47,171 bases of DNA from RGIG3102 sp045633415 (lineage in GTDB: Bacteria; Bacillota; Clostridia; Oscillospirales; Ruminococcaceae). Positions within the stretch are counted from its first letter, which is position 1. Every line of letters begins with the position of its first letter. The notes beneath the pieces were generated by a model. The model was not told the DNA's origin. It was given only the letters and a program-made list of their open reading frames with translations, and did not search any database. The translations under genes were made by a program, and so were the position numbers. This document shows positions 16,639 through 23,628 of this stretch, piece by piece. The stretch is taken from assembly GCA_045633415.1 (NCBI GenBank), contig JAZQYH010000125.1:1-47171 (forward strand), written 5' to 3'.

Positions 16639-17003
16639 TGGACAAAGATGCCACTATAAGAAATTTTATAAGAAAACGTGAACTTTTCAGAAAAATGCGG
16701 TTTGTCAGTTTGCTGGGATTGGTATTTTATGGCATTGTATTAGCAGATTTTTTCCCTGCTTTGACTATGGGCGAATATGAAAAAGCCTATAAAATGGCTC
16801 TGGTGCTGATTACTGCTGTTACATTCTTTTTAGGCAGGTTTGTCTCTACTACACTGTCTATGTGTCCTGTTTGCCACATTCAGATACCTACCATAACACC
16901 AAATAAAAAAATAGGGCGTGTAAGATATGGTAAGGTACCTGGTCTGGGTCCTCTACCAGATTATTGTCCTCACTGCGGAGCAAATTTTCGCGATAACAAA
17001 TAA
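16638..17003 (+). CDS. Two-pass membrane protein with C-terminal zinc ribbon
   Basis: A 121-residue protein I do not recognise by name. Residues about 22-42 and 51-70 are hydrophobic membrane spans, followed by CPVCH (about 76-80) and a C-terminal CPHCG (about 111-115), forming a zinc ribbon with a basic 30-residue insert. The ATG overlaps the stop of the C_GCAxxG gene. A decayed copy of the same C-terminal motif lies downstream at 17038-17097. The function is unknown; zinc-ribbon membrane proteins of this size often scaffold or regulate other membrane proteins. Confidence 0.75.
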   Translation: MDKDATIRNFIRKRELFRKMRFVSLLGLVFYGIVLADFFPALTMGEYEKAYKMALVLITAVTFFLGRFVSTTLSMCPVCHIQIPTITPNKKIGRVRYGKVPGLGPLPDYCPHCGANFRDNK

Positions 17004-17037
17004 AGACAGAATATTATATATACCAATACCATAACAT

Positions 17038-17097
17038 TGTCCACACTGTGGTGAAAACTTTGTACAGTATAAAACCTGTGAATTTGAACAGCATTAA
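17038..17097 (+). pseudogene. Remnant of a second zinc-ribbon C-terminus
   Basis: In one frame this reads CPHCGENFVQYKTCEFEQH and stop, matching the CPHCGANF end of the preceding protein, but an in-frame TAA lies four bases upstream of the first Cys and no start is available. It looks like the eroded end of a tandem paralog. Confidence 0.55.
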
Positions 17098-17125
17098 ACA
17101 GCCCGACAGGGCTGTTTTCTTTTTT
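17096..17125 (+). terminator. Terminator after the zinc-ribbon gene and remnant
   Basis: A 9-bp stem AAACAGCCC (17096-17104) with 17109-17117, loop GACA, then TTCTTTTTT. Confidence 0.9.
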
Positions 17126-17162
17126 ATATAATTTATTTATAAATTTCTATATGTTATGTGAA

Positions 17163-17191
17163 TTGACAGCGATATACCAAAGTGTTAACAT
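17163..17191 (+). promoter_or_regulatory. Promoter of the molybdoenzyme operon
   Basis: A perfect TTGACA (17163-17168), 17 nt, TAACAT (17186-17191) with an extended TG at 17183-17184. The 60-base leader is A-rich and holds TTAG-N8-CTAA at 17214-17229, a possible weak operator. Confidence 0.7.
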
Positions 17192-17250
17192 TTAATAAAA
17201 TAAAAAAATATTGATTAGAAAACATACTAATTAACGATATGGAGGAAAAT

Positions 17251-18525
17251 ATGGCAGAATATGCGATTATCGGTTTTGGCTGTGCCGGTTACTACGGTGC
17301 AAAAACCATAAGAGAAAACGACCCAGATGGCAAAATCACCGTTTTCAGTGAACACAGCTATTCACCTTATAACCCAATGCTGACTACATATTATGTAGCA
17401 AACAAGATTCCTTTTGAAGGTATGTTCCCATTTGGTGATATGTACAAAATCAAAGAAGAACTTGGGCTTAATGTTATCAGTGGCAAAGAGGTGGAAAAGG
17501 TTGATGCTCAAAGTAAAACTGTAGTTATGGAAGATGGTGAAAATTATAAATTCGACAAAATTCTGATAGCTACTGGTGCAAAAGCCTTTGCACCAAAGTT
17601 TGAAGGTCTTGACCCAAGCGAAGCTTTCTATATGCGCACAATTGACGATGCCCTGAAGCTGAAAGATGCCCTTGATACACACAGCTACAAAACAGCACTG
17701 GTTATAGGTGCATCAATGGTTGGTATCAAAGTGGTTGAACTGCTGAACGCAAGAGGTATTAAAACTACTTTTGCAGATATGGCAGACAGAATTTTCCCAC
17801 TGGCAGCTTATCCATCAGTTTCAAAAGAAATCGAAAGAAGAATCAGCGAAAAAGGCATCAGCCTTGCCCTTGGCAGTGCATTGAAATCCGTTGAAAAAAT
17901 TGGCGAAAGCTACAAATGTCATATGACAGACGGCACCATTGTGGATGCTGACCTTATTGTACTGTGTATCGGCACAAGAACAAATGTTTCCATCGTTGAC
18001 AGCAATCAGGTAAAAATCAACAAAGGTATTCTGGTTGATGAAAATATGGCTACTTCTGCTGAAGGCGTTTATGCCGCAGGTGATGTATCTGAAGGTGCTG
18101 AACTGCAGAGTAAAGACAGCATGATTATCGGCCTGTGGGCAAATGCCGCACATCAGGGTGTTACAGCTGGTGCAAATATGGCTGGTGGCTGTGCTACATT
18201 TGATGGCAACTTTATGCACAACATCACACACTTTATGGATATGGACTTTATCGGTTTTGGTGACAACAGACTTACAGGCACTGTTTACACATCTGGTGAT
18301 ATTACAAAAGGTCTGTATGTAGAAGCCGTTATCGGCGATGAAGGTCTAGTAGGTGTAAATATTCTGGACAACTACCGCATCAGCGGTACAGTTAAAAACT
18401 ACCTGTACAGAATTATGGAAAAGAAAGACACCACACTTTCCCCTATTCAGAAAGGCATCCTTATCAAAGAAGGGCTGAAACCATCATTCATTGAAAAAAT
18501 GGAGGGTAAATTCAATGGCAAATAA
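17251..18525 (+). CDS. NAD(P)/FAD-dependent oxidoreductase (NirB/rubredoxin reductase-like)
   Basis: A 424-residue flavoprotein. GFGCAG at 8-13 binds FAD, VIGASMVG at 151-158 binds NAD(P)H, and the AAGD near 277 is the second FAD contact. SPYNPMLT at 38-45 corresponds to the SPYxRxxLT region of NirB-type reductases; the redox Cys of NADH oxidase/CoA-disulfide reductase is missing, so it probably moves electrons between NAD(P)H and a partner Fe-S protein. GGAGG is five bases before ATG 17251; the ATG at 17239 overlaps that site. Its end overlaps the molybdoenzyme start by 11 bases, which points to a complex. Confidence 0.9.
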   Translation: MAEYAIIGFGCAGYYGAKTIRENDPDGKITVFSEHSYSPYNPMLTTYYVANKIPFEGMFPFGDMYKIKEELGLNVISGKEVEKVDAQSKTVVMEDGENYKFDKILIATGAKAFAPKFEGLDPSEAFYMRTIDDALKLKDALDTHSYKTALVIGASMVGIKVVELLNARGIKTTFADMADRIFPLAAYPSVSKEIERRISEKGISLALGSALKSVEKIGESYKCHMTDGTIVDADLIVLCIGTRTNVSIVDSNQVKINKGILVDENMATSAEGVYAAGDVSEGAELQSKDSMIIGLWANAAHQGVTAGANMAGGCATFDGNFMHNITHFMDMDFIGFGDNRLTGTVYTSGDITKGLYVEAVIGDEGLVGVNILDNYRISGTVKNYLYRIMEKKDTTLSPIQKGILIKEGLKPSFIEKMEGKFNGK

Positions 18526-20638
18526 TATCAACTATACAAAAGGAAAAATTCCGGGTGAAGAAAGCGGTATCAAAATATGCCCTTCTGTATGTGATATCTG
18601 TACACCTGGTATGCACTGTGGTCTGGACGTTTATGTAAAAGACGGCAAAATCATTAAAGTTGAAGGTTCAAAGGACCACCCTTTCAACAAAGGTAAGCTG
18701 TGTACAAAAGGTCAGGGCAACAGACAGTATCTTTACAGAGACGACCGTATTCTCACCCCTCTCAAACGTGTTGGTGAAAGAGGCGAAGGTAAGTTTGAAC
18801 CTATCTCTTGGGAAGAGGCTATCAACACAGTGGCTGAAAAAATGCTGGAAGCAAAGGAAAAATATGGTGCAGATTCCGTTGCTTTCTATGTAGGTTACAG
18901 TAAGTGGTTCCGCTTTATGTTGCGCCGTCTGGCTTATGTATTTGGTACACAGAACTTTGGTACTGAATCCTCCAGCTGTTTCACATCAGGTGTTATGGCT
19001 TGGCAGACTATTGCACAGGAATACATGCAGCAGGATATGGCAAATACCGACCTGTTTATCGGCTGGGGTACAAACAGTTACTTCTCCCGTTACCCAATGA
19101 TTGGTGGTATGGAAAATAACAAAAAACGTGGTATGAAAGTAATCATCGTTGACCCACGTATCACACCTACAACACAGCGTATTGCCGACCTGCACCTGCG
19201 CCCACATCTGGGTACAGACGGTGCATTGGCACTTTCCATCGCCCATGTTCTTATTAAAAATGGTTGGGTAGATAAAGAATTTATTGAAAAATATACATAT
19301 GGCTATGACAAATACGCTGAATATGTAATGCAGTTTCCACCAGAAAAAGGTGAAGAACTGACAGGTGTTCCAGCGGCTGATATTATCAAAGCAGCTGAAA
19401 TGATTAACGAATCCAACAGCTGCTGTATTACAGAAAGCTCTGCACCAATCGGTCACCACTACAATGGTATGCAGAACTACCGTGCTATGATGAGCCTGCT
19501 GGTTATCACAGGCAACTTTGACAAAAAAGGCGGTCAGCGTCCACTGAATCATACATTTATCGAAATCGACTGCGGTTTCCCAACAAAAGACCACCAGTTC
19601 CAGTATGAAAAATTCCCTAAAGATGCAAAACCTGCAGTTGGTCACAAAGAACACCCACTGTGGTATGCTCTCCGTCAGGAAATGCAGGCAAACGACCTGG
19701 CAAAAAACATTCTGGCTCAGGACGAAGATTCCATCAAGGTACTTTTCGGCGGCGGTATGAACTATCGTATGTTTGCACAGTCTGACAACTATCTGGAAGC
19801 ATTCAAAAAGCTGGACTTCTTTGTAAATGTAGACCCATTTATGACGGATACATGCAAATGGGCAGATATCGTTCTTCCTGCATGTACATCTATGGAACGC
19901 GGTGAATTTAAATCTTACCCTGGTTGCTTTATCTGGCATACAAAACCAGCAGTAGAGCCACTGGGCCAGTCCAAATCTGACGTTGAAATCTACACAATGC
20001 TGGCAAATCGGCTGGGTCTTGATGATGAATATCTGTGTGGCGGCTATGACAAATGTATCGAATACGTAATTGATGGTCTGCCTGTAACACTGGACCAACT
20101 GAAAGAAGCAAAATATCCATTTAAAATGGAAGGCTTTGCACCATATAAATTCGGCAGCACACTGGAACGTGGTCTGAAAACACCTACAGGCAAACTGGAA
20201 CTATGCTCCAAACTGATTGAGAACCATCCTGAATGGGGTCTGGACCCACTGCCAACATATACACCACCATACAACCCTGACCCAGAAAAATATCCTGTTC
20301 TGCTGTGTGCAGGTACACGTATCCCTAACGCACTTCACACAAGACTTCACACTGTTCCTTGGGAACGCCATCTGTTACCAGAACCATCTGTAGAGATGAG
20401 CATGGAAGATGCTGACGAACTGGGCATTGAACTGGGCGATGATGTAGAAGTAACTACAAACATCGGCAGTATCACATTCAAAGCTATCCCTACTGCGACT
20501 GTGCAGAAAGGTGAAGTTTTCATCTATCACGGTTACAAGGACTTTGATATCAACAGTATTCTGGATGGCACAAACCTTGACCCATATTCAGGATTCCCTG
20601 CATACCGCAGTGCATTCTGCAACATCAGGAGGAAATAA
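18515..20638 (+). CDS. Molybdopterin-dependent oxidoreductase, DMSO reductase superfamily, cytoplasmic
   Basis: A 707-residue catalytic subunit binding a bis-pyranopterin Mo (or W) cofactor. The N-terminal 4Fe-4S domain has Cys26-x2-Cys29-x5-Cys35-x27-Cys63; the x5 gap is longer than the usual x3, and Cys22 is an extra candidate ligand. GTESSSCFTS places Cys155 at the expected metal-ligand position. The C-terminal molydopterin-dinucleotide-binding domain (about 590-707) is complete. There is no twin-arginine signal, so the enzyme is cytoplasmic. With the FAD subunit upstream and the Fe-S protein two bases downstream it probably uses NAD(P)H or ferredoxin as partner. The substrate cannot be inferred; formate dehydrogenase, sulfur-compound reductase and aromatic dehydroxylase all belong to this superfamily. 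Confidence 0.92.
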   Translation: MANNINYTKGKIPGEESGIKICPSVCDICTPGMHCGLDVYVKDGKIIKVEGSKDHPFNKGKLCTKGQGNRQYLYRDDRILTPLKRVGERGEGKFEPISWEEAINTVAEKMLEAKEKYGADSVAFYVGYSKWFRFMLRRLAYVFGTQNFGTESSSCFTSGVMAWQTIAQEYMQQDMANTDLFIGWGTNSYFSRYPMIGGMENNKKRGMKVIIVDPRITPTTQRIADLHLRPHLGTDGALALSIAHVLIKNGWVDKEFIEKYTYGYDKYAEYVMQFPPEKGEELTGVPAADIIKAAEMINESNSCCITESSAPIGHHYNGMQNYRAMMSLLVITGNFDKKGGQRPLNHTFIEIDCGFPTKDHQFQYEKFPKDAKPAVGHKEHPLWYALRQEMQANDLAKNILAQDEDSIKVLFGGGMNYRMFAQSDNYLEAFKKLDFFVNVDPFMTDTCKWADIVLPACTSMERGEFKSYPGCFIWHTKPAVEPLGQSKSDVEIYTMLANRLGLDDEYLCGGYDKCIEYVIDGLPVTLDQLKEAKYPFKMEGFAPYKFGSTLERGLKTPTGKLELCSKLIENHPEWGLDPLPTYTPPYNPDPEKYPVLLCAGTRIPNALHTRLHTVPWERHLLPEPSVEMSMEDADELGIELGDDVEVTTNIGSITFKAIPTATVQKGEVFIYHGYKDFDINSILDGTNLDPYSGFPAYRSAFCNIRRK

Positions 20639-20640
20639 TT

Positions 20641-21150
20641 ATGGCATTGAAACTGGAACTTGATATATCCCGCTGCTGTGCATGTGGCTCCTGTGCCATA
20701 GCCTGTATGGACCAGAATGATATTGACCTGTCCACCGGTGTAAGACCATTCAGAATGGCTTTCAGACAGGAAACAAGAGAACTGGGACTTATTAACTATT
20801 ACACAATGAGCTGTATGCACTGCGACAATGCACCATGTGTAACAGCCTGCCCATCAGGTTGTCTGTATAAAGATGAAGAAACAGGACTGACACTTTATGA
20901 TACAAAATACTGTATCGGTTGCCACAGTTGTGCAATGGCTTGTCCTTTTGGTGCCCCTACATTTGGTCCGGAAGGTAAAATGAAAAAATGTGACGGCTGT
21001 ATAGACAGAATCCGTGCAGGTATGGAACCTGCTTGTGTTCGTGGCTGTTCATTCGGTGCATTGAGACTTGTAGATGATAAAGAAAACGACTTGCCACCAG
21101 AAAAATCGCTGGTTTACCAGTGTAAAATTCTGGCTGAAAGTCAGAAATAA
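20641..21150 (+). CDS. 4Fe-4S electron-transfer subunit (DmsB/PhsB-like)
   Basis: A 169-residue ferredoxin-like protein with four cysteine clusters: CCACGSCAIAC at 12-22, CMHCDNAPCVTACP near 58-71, CIGCHSCAMACP near 91-102 and CDGC...CVRGC near 116-136. This is the DmsB/PhsB/NrfC pattern of four [4Fe-4S] clusters, shuttling electrons to or from the molybdoenzyme. The length is slightly below that of DmsB (about 205). No membrane anchor gene follows, unlike DmsC-type systems, so the complex appears soluble. GGAGG precedes the ATG by seven bases. Confidence 0.93.
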   Translation: MALKLELDISRCCACGSCAIACMDQNDIDLSTGVRPFRMAFRQETRELGLINYYTMSCMHCDNAPCVTACPSGCLYKDEETGLTLYDTKYCIGCHSCAMACPFGAPTFGPEGKMKKCDGCIDRIRAGMEPACVRGCSFGALRLVDDKENDLPPEKSLVYQCKILAESQK

Positions 21151-21184
21151 AATCTGAATTTACAATTTAATATTGTATTTCGAG

Positions 21185-21372
21185 CATACAGACCTGTGGC
21201 GTTTGCTATGGTCTGTATGACGAAACTGTAACTACAGTTTCCGGGGTGAAGAAGGAAACAACTTCGCCTTCCCGCTTTAAGCAATTTGAAAAGAAATACC
21301 ACAGGCCTTTTGCAAAAAAGGTCTGTCTGGGCATATCTTTTCAGGATATGCCCTTTAAATTTGGAGATTTTA
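21185..21372 (+). promoter_or_regulatory. Structured RNA leader, candidate riboswitch, upstream of ECF-like operon
   Basis: Five consecutive hairpins can be drawn. A: 21185-21194 with 21210-21219, 10 bp perfect. B: 21222-21229 with 21234-21241, 8 bp. C: 21242-21251 with 21262-21274, with an asymmetric CTT bulge and loop AAGGAAACAA. D: 21301-21311 with 21316-21326, 11 bp capped by a GCAA (GNRA) tetraloop. E: 21329-21337 with 21345-21353, 9 bp perfect, ending ten bases before the GGAG ribosome site. No good promoter was seen inside, so it may be read from the upstream operon. The sequence matches no riboswitch class I can name with confidence; the molybdenum-cofactor (Moco) class is the first to test because of the gene context. 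Confidence 0.6.
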
Positions 21373-21924
21373 ATGAAAAGCAAAAGTTATTTCACCTTAA
21401 AACAGCTGTGTATGATGTCTTTTCTGGCTGTTTTTGGAATGTTTATAAAGCCAGTGATTGCACCTGTGTTCAATCTGTTGACTGATTTTATACGAATACC
21501 AGGTGGCAGTGTTACCGCTGGGTTCAGTATGCTGTTTTTGGTATTCGCCTGTGGGGTGACAAAAAAATTTGGTACTGCATCACTTATGGGGTTAATACAG
21601 GCATTTATCGCACTGAACACAGGCATTTCGTCTATTACAGGTTTGCTGGTTTTTATAACCTACACTTTACCTGGAATAGCCATTGATGTGGTGCTGTGTA
21701 CACCACTGTTTACAAAATTGCCACAGCCACAGCGTATGGAGATGGCTGGTGCAATGGGTGTGCTGACAGGTGCGGCATTTACAAATATGCTGTATTATAA
21801 TCTGTCTTTAGTTCCTTTTTTACTATTTTATTTATTCGGTATTTTTTCTGGTGGTCTTGGCGGCTGGTTTGCAGATAAAATTACTGAAAGAATCCCACAG
21901 CAGTTGCTGGCAAGAATGAGGTAA
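21373..21924 (+). CDS. ECF-type S component-like membrane protein
   Basis: A 183-residue membrane protein with about five to six helices. FIRIPGGSVTAGFSMLFLVFACGV and KKFGTASLMGLIQA resemble the substrate-binding subunits of energy-coupling-factor transporters; it is not close to a named vitamin S component I can recognise. ATG 21373 is seven bases after GGAG and follows the hairpin leader; the upstream frame start at 21286 lies inside the leader. It is separated by three bases from a one-pass protein and then a MobA fusion, so its ligand could be molybdate-, tungstate- or pterin-related (inference). The EcfAAT energising module is not in the window. Confidence 0.7.
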   Translation: MKSKSYFTLKQLCMMSFLAVFGMFIKPVIAPVFNLLTDFIRIPGGSVTAGFSMLFLVFACGVTKKFGTASLMGLIQAFIALNTGISSITGLLVFITYTLPGIAIDVVLCTPLFTKLPQPQRMEMAGAMGVLTGAAFTNMLYYNLSLVPFLLFYLFGIFSGGLGGWFADKITERIPQQLLARMR

Positions 21925-21927
21925 AAT

Positions 21928-22425
21928 ATGAAAAACAATAAGAAGAACATTTTTATAATACTGGTATTTATATTTGCGTTGGCGCTGATTATCATCAACC
22001 GCCACAGCACACAGGCGCAGATAGATATGGCAGATAAAATGCAGTTATCCTTCATCATAAACAGCGAAGAAAATGTGTATTATTATGATGAAAACCACAA
22101 TAAATACCAAAGCTTTGACACACAGATGAAGCGTAAAAACGGTGATGTTTTTGACAAAAACTACAGCGGTATGCCTTTGACATTGATTCTTGAAGAAATG
22201 GATATACAACTTACAGACAATACACAGATAAGTGTTGTATGTGCTGACCAATATGAAATACTCCTGACTGCTGGCGAAATACTGGCAGAAAACAATATAT
22301 GGCTGATTACAAAGGAAAATGGTGAAAAACTGGCTGAAACCGATGGACCATTTATGCTTGTAATCAATAAGGATGAATTTTCAACCAGATGGGCCAAAAC
22401 TGTTGTACAGGTGAAAGTAAAGTGA
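21928..22425 (+). CDS. One-pass membrane protein with reduced sulfite-oxidase-like domain
   Basis: A 165-residue protein. Residues 8-24 are a single hydrophobic anchor preceded by lysines, so the rest is extracytoplasmic. The segment from about 78 (YSGMPLTLILEEM) through ISVVCADQYEILLTAGEIL and ENGEKLAETDGPFMLVINKDEFSTRWAKTVVQVKV follows the C-terminal half of the SUOX molybdopterin-binding domain (GVPL..LL, aDGY, G.pL...GP.rLv, ..W.K.v..I.V). The catalytic Cys region of true sulfite oxidases is absent, so it is probably a binding or accessory domain. The gene sits between the S-like component and the MobA fusion, overlapping the latter by four bases (GTGA). Confidence 0.65.
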   Translation: MKNNKKNIFIILVFIFALALIIINRHSTQAQIDMADKMQLSFIINSEENVYYYDENHNKYQSFDTQMKRKNGDVFDKNYSGMPLTLILEEMDIQLTDNTQISVVCADQYEILLTAGEILAENNIWLITKENGEKLAETDGPFMLVINKDEFSTRWAKTVVQVKVK

Positions 22426-23519
22426 AAAATACTCTGATTATTGATAAACACAGTGTAAAAAAATATTTCCACAGTAAAATAGCCTGCCACAAAGAAATGC
22501 AGATTCTTTCCATACTGGCAGGCAACGACCTGTGCCCACATATAATAAACAAAAGTGAAAACACCATAGAAATGTCTTTTATCCACGGTATCACTTTGGC
22601 ACAGGCTATTGAGAAAAATTGTGACATAAAAAACATTCTGGAAAAGCTGGTATTATGGATTATTCAGTTCAACAAGCTGACAAAAGATATTGTTCTGGAT
22701 GATATAAACCTTAAAAATTTTATCTGGTCAGCAGATAAAGGTAAAATTTACGGCATAGATTTTGAACGTTGGCACAGTGGTGACAACAATATAAACTTTG
22801 CCGCTGTCATAGCTATGTTTCACACTTCCAGATGTGAACAAAAAGATATGATTTGCAGCCATTTGACTGAATTTATACTTGCCCACACTGGTTTGGATAA
22901 AACCTGTCTGGACAGTATGTTAACCGACGAGATATATAAAATCAGTCAGCGAAGAAATGCAATGGCATTGATACGCAAAAGTGACTGTGTAATAATCGCT
23001 GGTGGTAAATCCAGTAGAATGGGCTGTCCAAAAGGCTTATTGGACTATAAAGGTCACAGTTTTACTGACCATATCATATACAACACATCTGTTTTCGACA
23101 GACAATACATATCAGCCAATACAGATTTATATAATGGTTTTGGCTGTGAAATAATAAAAGATATATTCTGTAATGTGGGGCCTATGGGAGCAATTCACTC
23201 TTGTCTGGGCCACTGTGAAAATGAATATGTTTTCTTTATTCCCTGTGATATGCCTTTTATAACAGAAGAAAGTATATTCTGCCTGTATAATAATCTGCCG
23301 TGTGATTTTGATGCCGCTGTGTTTGTTTCACAGGACAGGGTGTTCCCTACTGTTGGCATATATAAAAAATCTGTTTTGAATGTAGTCATAAGCCTGATAG
23401 AAAGCGGAAATTACAAAATGATGGAACTGCTGGACAATGTAAAAACAGCTTATATCACTTCACATTATCCACAGCAATTCTTCAATATAAACACGCCACA
23501 GGATTATAAAAACATATAA
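22422..23519 (+). CDS. Fusion of kinase-like domain and MobA-type nucleotidyltransferase
   Basis: A 365-residue protein. Residues about 1-180 look like a short kinase-fold domain: Lys13/14 and Glu25 as candidate ATP-site pair, MSFIHGITL as hinge, DDINLKN at 93-99 as catalytic loop and GIDFE at 111-115 in place of DFG. Residues about 186-365 are MobA-like: IIAGGKSSRMGCPKG at 191-205 binds GTP and PCDMPF at 274-279 carries the metal-binding Asp. MobA attaches GMP to molybdopterin; a CMP-specific MocA role is also possible. I prefer GTG 22422 because it overlaps the previous stop as GTGA and has AGGTGA upstream; ATG 22389 lies inside the previous gene. The position in the molybdoenzyme locus fits cofactor maturation. 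Confidence 0.75.
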   Translation: MKNTLIIDKHSVKKYFHSKIACHKEMQILSILAGNDLCPHIINKSENTIEMSFIHGITLAQAIEKNCDIKNILEKLVLWIIQFNKLTKDIVLDDINLKNFIWSADKGKIYGIDFERWHSGDNNINFAAVIAMFHTSRCEQKDMICSHLTEFILAHTGLDKTCLDSMLTDEIYKISQRRNAMALIRKSDCVIIAGGKSSRMGCPKGLLDYKGHSFTDHIIYNTSVFDRQYISANTDLYNGFGCEIIKDIFCNVGPMGAIHSCLGHCENEYVFFIPCDMPFITEESIFCLYNNLPCDFDAAVFVSQDRVFPTVGIYKKSVLNVVISLIESGNYKMMELLDNVKTAYITSHYPQQFFNINTPQDYKNI

Positions 23520-23520
23520 A

Positions 23521-23550
23521 AAAAGCCGAAGTTTTTGCTTCGGCTTTTCT
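23521..23550 (+). terminator. Terminator of the ECF-like/MobA operon
   Basis: An 11-bp perfect stem AAAAGCCGAAG (23521-23531) with 23538-23548, loop of six, T-rich exit. Confidence 0.92.
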
Positions 23551-23575
23551 ATTTGTGAAAACTGTGTTAAATTCA

Positions 23576-23604
23576 TTGACATACATATATACTATACTTA
23601 TAAT
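23576..23604 (+). promoter_or_regulatory. Consensus promoter of cardiolipin synthase
   Basis: TTGACA-17-TATAAT, both boxes perfect. Confidence 0.9.
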
Positions 23605-23628
23605 TACTCTTCGATAAGTATAAGGGGG

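Noticed and set aside
18986..20098. A 370-codon frame on minus, opposite the molybdoenzyme gene
   Set aside because: It is antisense to conserved coding sequence, with Cys/His/Phe-rich composition and no family resemblance.
21343..21350. AGGATATG in the leader, resembling the FMN riboswitch start
   Set aside because: The other conserved FMN blocks are absent and the string is explained by hairpin E.
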